34,872 nucleotides of DNA from Acidobacteriota bacterium (lineage in GTDB: Bacteria; Actinomycetota; Actinomycetes; Actinomycetales; Microbacteriaceae). The notes beneath the pieces were generated by a model that made no database searches, had not been told where the DNA came from, and saw nothing but the letters and a program-made list of their open reading frames with translations. Every line of letters begins with the position of its first letter. Positions within the stretch are counted from its first letter, which is position 1. The translations under genes were made by a program, and so were the position numbers. Below, piece by piece: positions 22,960 to 29,905 of this stretch. The DNA lies in assembly GCA_019352055.1 (NCBI GenBank), contig JABBOB010000003.1, forward strand, positions 13,916 through 48,787, in the 5' to 3' direction.

Positions 22960-24302
22960 GGGACCACGCTATCCGGCGAGCCCAGCGCGGCCCTGCGCGC
23001 GAAGAGCCCGGGCACCACGGCGCGGGCGCCGTCGATGAGCTCGCGCAGGTCCGCGGTCAGGAGCCGTCCGTCCCGCACGACGGGTGCGCCCCCGACCATC
23101 GAGAACGCGACGTCGCTCCCCCGCACCGCGTGCACGAGGTTCGCGGCGATGTTCTCGAACCGTCCGCACGGGATCAGCGGGGTCATCCGCGGGGTGTCGG
23201 TGCGCACCGCGATCACGTCGGCCCGCAGCCCGGGCGCGAGGCGCCCCAGCCGGTCGGCCATGCCGAGCATCCGCGCACCACCGACCGTCGCCATGCCGAG
23301 CACCTGCCAGGCGTCGAGCACGGCCGCGTCCATGGAGGAGAGCTTCGCGAGCAGGGATGCGGTCTTCAGCTCCTCGAACAGGTCGAGGTTGTTGTTCTCC
23401 TTCTCCCCGTCGGTCCCGAGGCCCACCGCGAGGCCGGCGTCGAGCATCCGCACCACCGGTGCGACGCCGGAGGCGAGCTTCATGTTGCTCACGGGGGCGT
23501 GCGCGATCCCGACGTCGTGCGCCGCGGCGATCGCGATCTCCTCCTCGTCGAGCCAGACCGCGTGCGCCAGCGCGACCTTCGGTGCGTCGAGGAAGCCGAG
23601 CCGCTCGAGCGCGACGATCGGTCTCGCGCCGAACCGGGCCTGCCAGTCGGGCAGCTCGTCGCGGGACTCGCTGCAGTGCGTGTACAGGCCCGTGCCGTGG
23701 GCGTGCGCCATCGCGATCGCGCGGTCGAGCCCGGCGTCGTCGGCGTAGAACGGGTGCTCGAGACCCACCCACGGGGTGACCCGGTCGTCACCGGCCCAGT
23801 CGCGGAGCATCCGCTCGTTGTCGTCGAGCGAGTCGAAGAAGTCGTGATCGGGGTGCGCGCCGACGTAGTTCACCGACACGAGCCGGTTGCCCAGCTCACG
23901 GGCCGCGCGGGCGGCCCCGTCCATGTGCCGCCACATGTCCACCACGGTGGTGGTGCCGGCGAGCAGGCCCTCGGCGTAGCAGAGCCGTGCCGCCGCCTCC
24001 GCCTCGTGGGGCAGCAGCACCCGGTGCATCGGGTCGATGTGCACCTCGAGCCACTTCCAGACCGGCAGGTGCTCCGCGGTGCCGCGGAGCACGCCGGAGT
24101 GGTGGTGGGCGTTGATGAGGCCGGGCAGCAGGACGGCCTCACCGAGGGGCACCTCCTCGGCCTCCGGGTGCGCCGCACGGAGCGCCGCCGCCGCCCCCAC
24201 CGCGGTGATCGTGTCCCCGTCGACGAGGACGCCGGCCCGTTCGAGCACCTGCCGTGTCGTCGCGTCCGGGACCGCGAGGTCGGCAGTGAGCAGCGTGCTC
24301 AT
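22956..24302 (-). CDS. Amidohydrolase of the ATZ/TRZ deaminase type
   Basis: About 448 residues. A metal-dependent TIM-barrel: VLLPGLINAHHHSGVLRGT (HxH), LYTHCSESRDELPDW (third His), ALAHAVWLDEEE (fourth His) and VGLGTDGEKENNNLDLFEE (Asp). This is the pattern of single-metal deaminases such as 5-methylthioadenosine/S-adenosylhomocysteine or guanine-type deaminases and chlorohydrolases; the exact substrate is open. ATG 24302 has a pyrimidine-rich upstream with no Shine-Dalgarno, and overlaps the stop of a 12-codon ORF as ATGA. It is co-translated with the M20 peptidase. Confidence 0.88.
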   Translation of the reverse strand: MSTLLTADLAVPDATTRQVLERAGVLVDGDTITAVGAAAALRAAHPEAEEVPLGEAVLLPGLINAHHHSGVLRGTAEHLPVWKWLEVHIDPMHRVLLPHEAEAAARLCYAEGLLAGTTTVVDMWRHMDGAARAARELGNRLVSVNYVGAHPDHDFFDSLDDNERMLRDWAGDDRVTPWVGLEHPFYADDAGLDRAIAMAHAHGTGLYTHCSESRDELPDWQARFGARPIVALERLGFLDAPKVALAHAVWLDEEEIAIAAAHDVGIAHAPVSNMKLASGVAPVVRMLDAGLAVGLGTDGEKENNNLDLFEELKTASLLAKLSSMDAAVLDAWQVLGMATVGGARMLGMADRLGRLAPGLRADVIAVRTDTPRMTPLIPCGRFENIAANLVHAVRGSDVAFSMVGGAPVVRDGRLLTADLRELIDGARAVVPGLFARRAALGSPDSVVP

Positions 24303-24337
24303 GCGATGGGGAGGCGGGAGGTGCGGGACGACGGCAT
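24299..24337 (-). CDS. Putative leaderless 12-aa ORF coupled to the amidohydrolase
   Basis: ATG 24337 opens a 12-codon ORF (MPSSRTSRLPIA) whose TGA overlaps the amidohydrolase ATG as ATGA. A TACCGT hexamer ends six bases before the ATG, so transcription would start at it and the ORF would be leaderless. The main gene has no ribosome binding site. Coupling is inferred; a peptide this short may have no function of its own. Confidence 0.4.
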   Translation of the reverse strand: MPSSRTSRLPIA

Positions 24338-24343
24338 GGTTGG

Positions 24344-24349
24344 ACGGTA
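24344..24349 (-). promoter_or_regulatory. -10 element (TACCGT) for the amidohydrolase operon
   Basis: TACCGT on the minus strand, six bases before ATG 24337. The same hexamer at the same distance precedes the DUF1810 and deaminase genes in this window. No clear -35 is seen. Confidence 0.45.
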
Positions 24350-24403
24350 CGGCGCTCGTGTTTCCGGTAGTGTTCCCGTTCGGCGCCGCGAAGGCGCACA
24401 CCG

Positions 24404-24488
24404 GTCCGGGTGGCGGAATGGCAGACGCGCTAGCTTGAGGTGCTAGTGCCCTTTATCGGGCGTGGGGGTTCAAGTCCCCCTCCGGACA
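24404..24488 (+). tRNA. tRNA-Leu (anticodon GAG)
   Basis: An 85-base class II tRNA. Acceptor arm GTCCGGG pairs with TCCGGAC (one G-U); anticodon stem CTAGC/GCTAG encloses loop TTGAGGT, giving anticodon GAG for CUC/CUU leucine codons. A long variable arm (GCCC, loop TTTAT, GGGC) marks a leucine-type tRNA. The T-arm is GGGGG-TTCAAGT-CCCCC. CCA is not encoded. A TAGTGT -10-like hexamer lies at 24368-24373. No integrase or duplicated 3' end is nearby, so it is not an occupied attachment site. Confidence 0.95.
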
Positions 24489-24508
24489 CGAGTTGAGACA
24501 GCTCACCG

Positions 24509-24535
24509 AGAAGGCCGCGCGATGCGCGGCCTTCT
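24509..24535. terminator. Intrinsic terminator after tRNA-Leu
   Basis: A perfect 12-bp stem (AGAAGGCCGCGC, loop GAT, then its complement) is followed on the plus strand by a T-rich TTCGTCGTC. It ends the tRNA transcript and can also serve the convergent hydrolase gene, whose stop is seven bases away. Confidence 0.85.
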
Positions 24536-24541
24536 TCGTCG

Positions 24542-26092
24542 TCACGGCGTCGGTACGGGTAACGGCGCGCAGGTCGCGTCGGGCCCGTCGCCCGCCTTCC
24601 GCGTCGGCAGGGTCCCGTCCTTCAGATACGCGGCGATCGTGTCGTCCACGCAGGCGTTCCCGTTCAGGGAGTCGGCGTGGGTCGTGCCGCCGGGCTCCGC
24701 GAGCAGGCTCGCCTTCGGGAACAGCTTCCGGACGACGAGGCTGCCGCTGTACGGCGTCGCAGCGTCGAGCGTCTCGTCGATCATCAGGATGCCGCCGACC
24801 TTCGCGCCGCTGACATCCACGGGGGTGCCCGCCTTCGCCGGCCACGTGCGGCACGGGGCGTTGAACCACATGTTGGCCCACGTCTCGAAGGGCGCCTTCT
24901 GGGCGACGCGCCGGGAGTCCGCCGCCCAGGTCGCCCAGTCCCGCGGCCAGACGGCGTCGGTGCACTGCACGGCGAGGTACGCGGCGTACCCGTTGTCGTC
25001 GGTCGTCTGGTCGAGACCCAGCCAGTACTGCCCCAGCTGCGTGTAGCTGCCCTGCGCGGCGGCGGCGAAGGCGGACCCGAGCCCCGCCCACACGTTCTGC
25101 CCGTATCCCGCGAAGAGCAGCGTGTCCGCGAGCTCGGCCGAGCCGAGCCTCCCCCCGGCGGGATTCGCCGCGAGCGTCGCCGCCAGCCGGTCGTAGGAGG
25201 CCTGCACGGCCTGCTGCGTGGACCCGAGGTGGTAGGTGGAGTCGTACTTGGCGAGCCAGGAGAACCACCGGTCGATGGTGGTCTGGAACGCGAGGTCCTG
25301 ATCGAGGTTCGCGCCGTACCAGACCCGCGTCGGGTCGACCGTGGAGTCGAGCACCATGCGCGCGAGGCTGCCCGGGTAGAGGGTCGCGTAGACCTGCCCG
25401 AGATAGGTCCCGTACGAGTAGCCGTAGTAGCTGATCGTCCGCACGCCGAGCGCGATCCGCAGGTACTCCATGTCGTTCGCGGAGTCGCGCGTGGTCATGT
25501 GATCGAGCAGCGCGCCGTTCTTCGTGCCGCACGTCGACGCGTACGCCGCGCTGCGTCGCAGCCACGCACGGGTGCTCGCGGCCGTCACCGGGGTGTAGGC
25601 GGGTCGCGGGCCGTTCGCGTAGTCGGGGACGCACGACAGCCGCGGCCTCGAGGAGCCGACGCCACGGGGGTCGAAGCCGACCCAGTCGTAGCGGGCGCCG
25701 ACCCCGCCGGGGACGCTCGCACCGACCGTGGACAGGTCCAGCCCGCTCGCGCCCGGTCCCCCCGGGTTCACGAGCATCACCCCCGCGTACGGGGAGCTCG
25801 AATGCTGCACGCGGGAGATCGCGAGCCGCACCGTCCTCCCGTCGCGCGGTGCGTTCCAGTCCATGGGCACGGTGACGGTCGCGCACTGCGCCTTCGCGAC
25901 CTGCAGCGGCTTGTCGGCGCAGCCGCCCCATGCGATCGCGGCCGGCGCCGGCCACGTCGCCTCCGCGGCCGGGGTCGCCGCGGGGCGGGCGGTCCTCTCG
26001 GCCGCCGTGATCAGGACGCCGGCGATCGTCCCGCCTGCGAGAGCGACCACCAGCAGGGTGACGACCACCACGAGCACCACAGGTCGTCGCAC
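24542..26092 (-). CDS. Secreted alpha/beta hydrolase, tripeptidyl aminopeptidase-like (S33)
   Basis: About 516 residues. N-terminal RRP followed by a long hydrophobic stretch (VVLVVVVTLLVVALAGGTIAGV) acts as a signal or membrane anchor. The hydrolase core has VMLVNPGGPGASGLDL (oxyanion region), YDWVGFDPRGVGSS, the nucleophile in YYGYSYGTYLGQVYA (GYSYG), Asp in ILMIDETLDAATPY and His in GGTTHADSL. The C-terminal part fits the TAP-like domain of SlpD/SlpE-type peptidases from Streptomyces. Likely cleaves peptides outside the cell. The GTG at 26092 has a GAGGGGG Shine-Dalgarno; longer in-frame starts upstream read through the DUF1810 gene region and are rejected. Confidence 0.88.
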   Translation of the reverse strand: MRRPVVLVVVVTLLVVALAGGTIAGVLITAAERTARPAATPAAEATWPAPAAIAWGGCADKPLQVAKAQCATVTVPMDWNAPRDGRTVRLAISRVQHSSSPYAGVMLVNPGGPGASGLDLSTVGASVPGGVGARYDWVGFDPRGVGSSRPRLSCVPDYANGPRPAYTPVTAASTRAWLRRSAAYASTCGTKNGALLDHMTTRDSANDMEYLRIALGVRTISYYGYSYGTYLGQVYATLYPGSLARMVLDSTVDPTRVWYGANLDQDLAFQTTIDRWFSWLAKYDSTYHLGSTQQAVQASYDRLAATLAANPAGGRLGSAELADTLLFAGYGQNVWAGLGSAFAAAAQGSYTQLGQYWLGLDQTTDDNGYAAYLAVQCTDAVWPRDWATWAADSRRVAQKAPFETWANMWFNAPCRTWPAKAGTPVDVSGAKVGGILMIDETLDAATPYSGSLVVRKLFPKASLLAEPGGTTHADSLNGNACVDDTIAAYLKDGTLPTRKAGDGPDATCAPLPVPTP

Positions 26093-26141
26093 GGTGCCCC
26101 CTCGGCGTTCTGACCTCTGGAGGGTAACCGGCCGGCAGGGG

Positions 26142-26582
26142 TCACGCGCCGCGGAGCAGCGACACGGTCGCCGCGTCCTGCTCGCCGCCGAACCACCGGT
26201 CCAGGACCTGGCGGAACGCCGGCTCCTCCGGCGCGGCGCGCGCGAACAAGGTCGTCGACGACCGCAGCTTGGCGGCGTCCACGTCGCCGAGCACCTGCGC
26301 CGCGGACCCCGCGGGCGCGTCGAGGACGGCGAGCGCCGCCTCCACGAGCCGGGGACCCAGCACCGGGTCCGCGACGTAGGCCCGCGCCTCGTCGAGCGAG
26401 CGGATCGCGAAGAGGACCGCGGTGGCGCTGCGGCCGAGCCCGGCCAGCTGCGGGAACACGAACCACATCCAGTGCGAGGTCTTCCGCCCGGCGCGCAGCT
26501 CGGCCAGGGCCTCGTCATGGATCCCGTCCGCGTCCTGCGCGGTGCGGAAGCGAGCGAGGTCGAAGGGGTCGTCGGTCGCCAT
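26142..26582 (-). CDS. DUF1810 family protein
   Basis: About 146 residues. The start DPFDLARFRTAQDA and the motif GRKTSHWMWFVFPQLAGLG are diagnostic of DUF1810, a small calpastatin-like cytosolic family of unknown function. The rest, ARAYVADPVLGPRLVE and DAAKLRSSTTLFARA, also fits. The ATG is six bases downstream of a TACCGT -10 element, so the mRNA is predicted to be leaderless. It diverges from the acylphosphatase gene with only 43 bp between starts. Confidence 0.9.
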   Translation of the reverse strand: MATDDPFDLARFRTAQDADGIHDEALAELRAGRKTSHWMWFVFPQLAGLGRSATAVLFAIRSLDEARAYVADPVLGPRLVEAALAVLDAPAGSAAQVLGDVDAAKLRSSTTLFARAAPEEPAFRQVLDRWFGGEQDAATVSLLRGA

Positions 26583-26588
26583 CCGTGC

Positions 26589-26619
26589 ACGGTACGGCGG
26601 GAGGACCGAGAACTAGCGT
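26589..26619. promoter_or_regulatory. Divergent leaderless promoters, DUF1810 and acylphosphatase
   Basis: Minus strand: TACCGT (26589-26594), six bases, ATG 26582. Plus strand: TAGCGT (26614-26619), six bases, GTG 26626. Both place transcription start on the first base of the start codon. The two -10 boxes are only 19 bases apart, so the polymerases would compete for the same DNA. Confidence 0.5.
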
Positions 26620-26625
26620 TGCACC

Positions 26626-26898
26626 GTGACGATCGCGAGGCGCTACACGGTGACGGGCGACGTGCAGGGCGTCGGGTTCCGGTGGTCGGCGCAGGGCGAG
26701 GCGGAGCGTCTCGGGGTGGTCGGCCGGGTGCGCAACCGGAGCGACGGCGCCGTCGAGATCGTGGCGCAGGGCGAGCGCGCGTCGATGGACGCCTTCGCGG
26801 CCTGGCTCGAGAAGGGCCCGCGCTTCGCGAGGGTGGCCGACGTCGACGCGGAGCCGGTCGAGCCGTTCGAGGCGGACTCCTTCGAGGTCACGCGCTGA
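26626..26898 (+). CDS. acyP: Acylphosphatase
   Basis: About 90 residues, normal for the family. Hydrolyses acyl phosphates such as acetyl phosphate. Signature motifs: YTVTGDVQGVGFRWSAQ (catalytic Arg in GVGFR) and GVVGRVRNRSDGAVEIVAQG (catalytic Asn in VRNRSDG). The GTG start lies six bases after TAGCGT with no Shine-Dalgarno, so it is probably leaderless. The pta-ackA acetyl-phosphate operon is about 3 kb away; any link is only suggestive. Confidence 0.93.
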   Translation: MTIARRYTVTGDVQGVGFRWSAQGEAERLGVVGRVRNRSDGAVEIVAQGERASMDAFAAWLEKGPRFARVADVDAEPVEPFEADSFEVTR

Positions 26899-26958
26899 CT
26901 CCCCCCGTTTCCTGGGCCGTCGGGCGCGGTCCCGCGAGGTCTGCGGCCGGATCCGACG

Positions 26959-28347
26959 ATGAGCGAACCCGAAGACGACACGGACCGGACGCTGATGATC
27001 GGCCTCGAGCGTCTGCTGGACGTCGTGCAGCGGTTCGACGAGCCCCTCGGCAGGCTCACCCCGCTCGGGGAGCGGATCCAGGCGCACCTGGGCTCCGACG
27101 TCACCGCCGCGCCGATCCTCACCGAGGTGGTCGCGGCGCACCGCACCGTCGATCTCGACGTCGCGCTCGAGGAGCTGGCGGCCGGCGGGGAGCTGCTCGG
27201 GGTCCGGGGCCAGAACCGGGAGCACGAGGGCCTGGAGGCGATGTTCTCGAGCCGATCGGCGGGATACGACGTCGGTGCGGTCGACGTCACGCTCGCCGCA
27301 TCCGGTCCGCGCATCCGGAGGCGCGTCGTCGCGTTCGGCCTGCGGCTGCTGACCTTCGACGGCGAGCCGGTCGCCGTGCTGCAGCGGGTCGCGGATCGTC
27401 AGCACGGCCGGGAGCAGGCGGGGGTGCGGGTGCTGGCGCGCGAGTCGGCGACCGCGGAGCGGTTCGTCGGCGCCATGCGCCGCCTGATGCACGAGCGCAG
27501 CGTCCTCCGCGGCCAGGTGCTGACACTGGTGCCGCGAGGCGAATACCGGGCAGGGGGCGAGTCGGTGTTCGTGGAGCGGGAGGCCATCCCCGAGGACGAC
27601 GTGATCCTCCCGGCCGGTGTGCTCGACACCGTGCGCCGTCACGTCCTCGGCATCGCGGCGCATCGCGAGACGCTGCTCGCGGCCGGCCGGCACCTGAAGC
27701 GTGGCGTCCTGCTGTACGGCCCTCCCGGCACCGGCAAGACCCTGACCGTCCGGCACCTCATCGGCGCCGCGGAGGGGACGACGGTCGTGCTGCTGACCGG
27801 CCCGGCCATCCGGTTCATCCAGGAGGCGCCCGATCTGGCCCGCGGGCTGCAGCCGGCGCTGGTCGTGCTCGAGGACATCGACCTCGTCGCGATGGACCGG
27901 GGCCGGTTCGGGCCGCAACCGCTGCTGTTCGCCGTCCTCGACCTGTTCGAACGGGCCCTGGCGCAGCGTCCGGGCCGCGTCGACCTCGCCGTCGACGTGC
28001 CGCGGCCGGGCCCGGACGAGCGCGCGCGGCTCTTCGCCCTCTACGTCAGGGGCCTCGCGCTCGGTGCTGAGGCGGTCCGGACGGCGTCGGAGCGCGCGGA
28101 GGGGACGACGGCGTCGTTCGCGAAGGAGCTGTTCCGCCGCGCGGTGCTCGACGCCGCGATGGCGGGGCACCCGCTCGGCGACGCGGACCTCGCCGGCGCA
28201 CTCGACGCCATGCTCGCGGCCGACGCGGAGCTCACGAGGAGCCTGCTCGGCATGGGCGACGCGGGCGGGTCCCCCGACGAGGACGGCGAAGCGGCGGGCG
28301 GCCCCGGCTCGCGTCGCGGCGGCTGGACGGCGTACTCACCGCTCTGA
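26959..28347 (+). CDS. AAA-family ATPase, apparently lacking the sensor-1 segment
   Basis: About 462 residues. An N-terminal non-ATPase domain of roughly 200 residues (GVRGQNREHEGLEAMFSSRS, RRRVVAFGLRLLTFDGEPV) precedes an AAA module: Walker A YGPPGTGKT (GPPGTGKT at 254-261), Walker B LVVLEDIDLV (Glu305, Asp306) and QRPGRVDLAV (arginine-finger region, Arg337/Arg340). Between Asp306 and Arg337 there are only 31 residues, against about 58 in E. coli FtsH; the stretch that normally carries sensor 1 (TTN/ATN) is absent and QPLLFAVLDLFE runs straight into RALAQRPGR. The frame is intact, so this looks like an in-frame deletion of about 27 codons that may impair ATP hydrolysis. No clear promoter is seen; it may follow acyP, 60 bp upstream. 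Confidence 0.85.
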   Translation: MSEPEDDTDRTLMIGLERLLDVVQRFDEPLGRLTPLGERIQAHLGSDVTAAPILTEVVAAHRTVDLDVALEELAAGGELLGVRGQNREHEGLEAMFSSRSAGYDVGAVDVTLAASGPRIRRRVVAFGLRLLTFDGEPVAVLQRVADRQHGREQAGVRVLARESATAERFVGAMRRLMHERSVLRGQVLTLVPRGEYRAGGESVFVEREAIPEDDVILPAGVLDTVRRHVLGIAAHRETLLAAGRHLKRGVLLYGPPGTGKTLTVRHLIGAAEGTTVVLLTGPAIRFIQEAPDLARGLQPALVVLEDIDLVAMDRGRFGPQPLLFAVLDLFERALAQRPGRVDLAVDVPRPGPDERARLFALYVRGLALGAEAVRTASERAEGTTASFAKELFRRAVLDAAMAGHPLGDADLAGALDAMLAADAELTRSLLGMGDAGGSPDEDGEAAGGPGSRRGGWTAYSPL

Positions 28348-28353
28348 CCGCGC

Positions 28354-29262
28354 CTACGCGAAGCGGATGGCGGCCTGGAGGCGGGTGCGGACCTCGAAGA
28401 TCTCGTTGCCGCCGACGGGCCGCGTGTCGGGCATCCCGTCCCGCAGCGCGGTGAGCAGCACCGAGGCCCGCAGCAGCACCTGCTCCGCCCCGCGGGAGCT
28501 GCCGAGCGACTCGGCGGGCACCTCCAGGTGCTCGTCCGGCAGCACGAGGAGCAGGGCCGTGAACCGCACCCGCGCCGACCGGGCGACCGCCTTCGCACGG
28601 GTGGCCAGCTCGTGCATCGGCCGCTCCCCGGCGAGGGCGTCGCCGGTCAGCTCGCCGCGGCGCACGCCGATCGGGCCGCCGAAGTCCTCCGACTGGATCG
28701 CGAACAGCCCGGTCGGCCCGAGCACCACGTGGTCGATCTTGTCGTCCGGGCTGCCCGCCGCGACGTCGTGCCAGACCGTGTAGCCGATCCCGAGCGTCGC
28801 GAGCCGGCGTGCGGTCGCCTCCTCCGCGAGCGCGTCCGCGAGCAGGTGCCGGATCTCCCGGGGAGCGCGGCGGACGAGCACCGGGTCGTACGGATCGGGG
28901 ATCGCCTCCCCCAGCCCGACCCACTCCCGAAGGAGGTCGAGGTAGCGCTCGCGGCGCCAGCCCCCCGGGTGGCCGAAGGTGCGTGCCGTCGGACGGGTGC
29001 TCGCGCCGGCGGTCCGGTCGCCGCGCCCGGACGACGGCGCCCAGGAGGTGGGCTCTCCCGCCGGCGCGTGGCCTCGGTCGTACCGAGCTCGGGAGTCCGG
29101 GCTGCCGATGCGCTCCCACGCCGTCTGCACGGCGATGAAGCGCTGCGGGTCTCCTCCCGTGTCCGGATGCGTCTCCCGGAGCAACCGGCGGTACGCACGG
29201 CGCAGGTCCTCGTCGGACGCGGAGGCGGGCACGCCGAGCACCTCGTACGGCGAAGCCGACAT
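28354..29262 (-). CDS. DnaJ-domain protein with NERD-like C-terminal domain
   Basis: About 302 residues. J-domain at residues 1-65: SPYEVLGVPASASDEDLRRA, then the HPD motif in LLRETHPDTGGDPQRF. A low-complexity linker follows, then a NERD-like (nuclease-related) region with DDKIDHVVLGPTGLFAIQSE. J-domains stimulate Hsp70 (DnaK) ATPase; the NERD fold is related to restriction-type nucleases, though the expected catalytic residues are not clearly present. ATG 29262 begins just before the J-domain; in-frame GTGs at 29277, 29283 and 29286 would add 5-8 residues. The gene converges on the AAA gene with a 6-bp gap. Confidence 0.82.
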   Translation of the reverse strand: MSASPYEVLGVPASASDEDLRRAYRRLLRETHPDTGGDPQRFIAVQTAWERIGSPDSRARYDRGHAPAGEPTSWAPSSGRGDRTAGASTRPTARTFGHPGGWRRERYLDLLREWVGLGEAIPDPYDPVLVRRAPREIRHLLADALAEEATARRLATLGIGYTVWHDVAAGSPDDKIDHVVLGPTGLFAIQSEDFGGPIGVRRGELTGDALAGERPMHELATRAKAVARSARVRFTALLLVLPDEHLEVPAESLGSSRGAEQVLLRASVLLTALRDGMPDTRPVGGNEIFEVRTRLQAAIRFA

Positions 29263-29287
29263 CGGGCTGTCAGCCACGAGCACCACA

Positions 29288-29354
29288 GCAGGAAGAATTC
29301 ACGACAGCAGGAGATCTTGGCGGATTTCTTCCTGCCGAATGCCGTTCTTCCTGC
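29288..29354. repeat. Three 10-bp repeats (GCAGGAAGAA) upstream of the DnaJ-like gene
   Basis: On the minus strand GCAGGAAGAA occurs at 29354-29345 and 29335-29326, 19 bp apart, followed by the inverted copy TTCTTCCTGC at 29297-29288. A partial copy, GCAGGAG, lies at 29306-29312. The second and third copies can form a stem of about 13 bp with one mismatch. The tract lies between the deaminase stop and the DnaJ-like start and is less GC-rich than its surroundings. It may be a regulator binding array or a leader hairpin. Confidence 0.5.
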
Positions 29355-29377
29355 TCACGTGCTCGATCCATAGGCGA

Positions 29378-29848
29378 TCAGGGGTGCCAGAAGCCGGCGT
29401 GGGAGGCGGCCGCCTCGTCCTCGAGGAGGGGGCCGGTCACCCGGATGCTGCGCCGCCCGGCGCCCAGCACGGTCCGGCACGGGAGGTCCAGGGTCGGGTT
29501 CTCGGGGTGGTCGCCCGTGAGCGCGAGCAGACCCTTCTCCGACAGCCCGTAGACCACGGCGCCGATCGTGGACCAGTAGACGGCGCCCGAGCACATCGCG
29601 CACGGCTCGCAGCTCGTGACGAGCGTCAGGTCCGCCAGCTCGGCGCTCGAGAAGCGGCGCGTCGCCGCGGAGACGAGGTTCGTCTCCGCGTGACCGGTGA
29701 CGTCGCGCGTGGTGCCGACGGTGTTGCGCGCCTCCAGGACGATCCGCCCGTTCCGGTCGGCGAGCAGCGCCCCGAAGGGGTGGTCGCCGCCGGCTCTCGC
29801 CAGGTCGGCCAGCACGATCGCGCGCCGCAGCAGCGCCTCGAGATCCAT
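29378..29848 (-). CDS. Nucleoside deaminase (cytidine/guanine deaminase fold)
   Basis: About 156 residues. Zinc-site motifs: HAE in VTGHAETNLVSAA and PCxxC in TSCEPCAMCSGAVYW. The N-terminal GGDHPFGALLADRNGRIV and the C-terminal LLEDEAAASHAGFW are like those of guanine/cytosine deaminase-type proteins. Substrate not resolved (tRNA-adenosine deaminases are less likely given the ending). A TACCGT -10 ends six bases before the ATG and there is no Shine-Dalgarno, so the mRNA is predicted leaderless. It diverges from pta with 57 bp between starts. Confidence 0.88.
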   Translation of the reverse strand: MDLEALLRRAIVLADLARAGGDHPFGALLADRNGRIVLEARNTVGTTRDVTGHAETNLVSAATRRFSSAELADLTLVTSCEPCAMCSGAVYWSTIGAVVYGLSEKGLLALTGDHPENPTLDLPCRTVLGAGRRSIRVTGPLLEDEAAASHAGFWHP

Positions 29849-29854
29849 CCCGTG

Positions 29855-29899
29855 ACGGTAGCGAAGGAGTGGTCGACGCACAGCGCGCCTCCCTACGCT
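29855..29899. promoter_or_regulatory. Divergent leaderless promoters, deaminase and pta
   Basis: Minus strand: TACCGT (29855-29860), six bases, ATG 29848. Plus strand: TACGCT (29894-29899), six bases, ATG 29906. Each predicts a transcript starting at the A of the ATG. No standard -35 is evident on either side. Confidence 0.5.
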
Positions 29900-29905
29900 C
29901 GAGCC

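Noticed and set aside
24404-24488. tRNA-Leu as an integration site for a mobile element
   Set aside because: No integrase, no duplicated tRNA 3' end and no composition change nearby.
29270-29371. 33-codon ORF (ATG 29371) before the DnaJ-like gene
   Set aside because: No SD or correctly spaced -10; ends eight bases short of the main ATG without overlap.
28979-29905. Upstream in-frame extension of pta
   Set aside because: Runs antisense through the deaminase and DnaJ-like genes; the P-loop N-terminus of Pta is complete from 29906.
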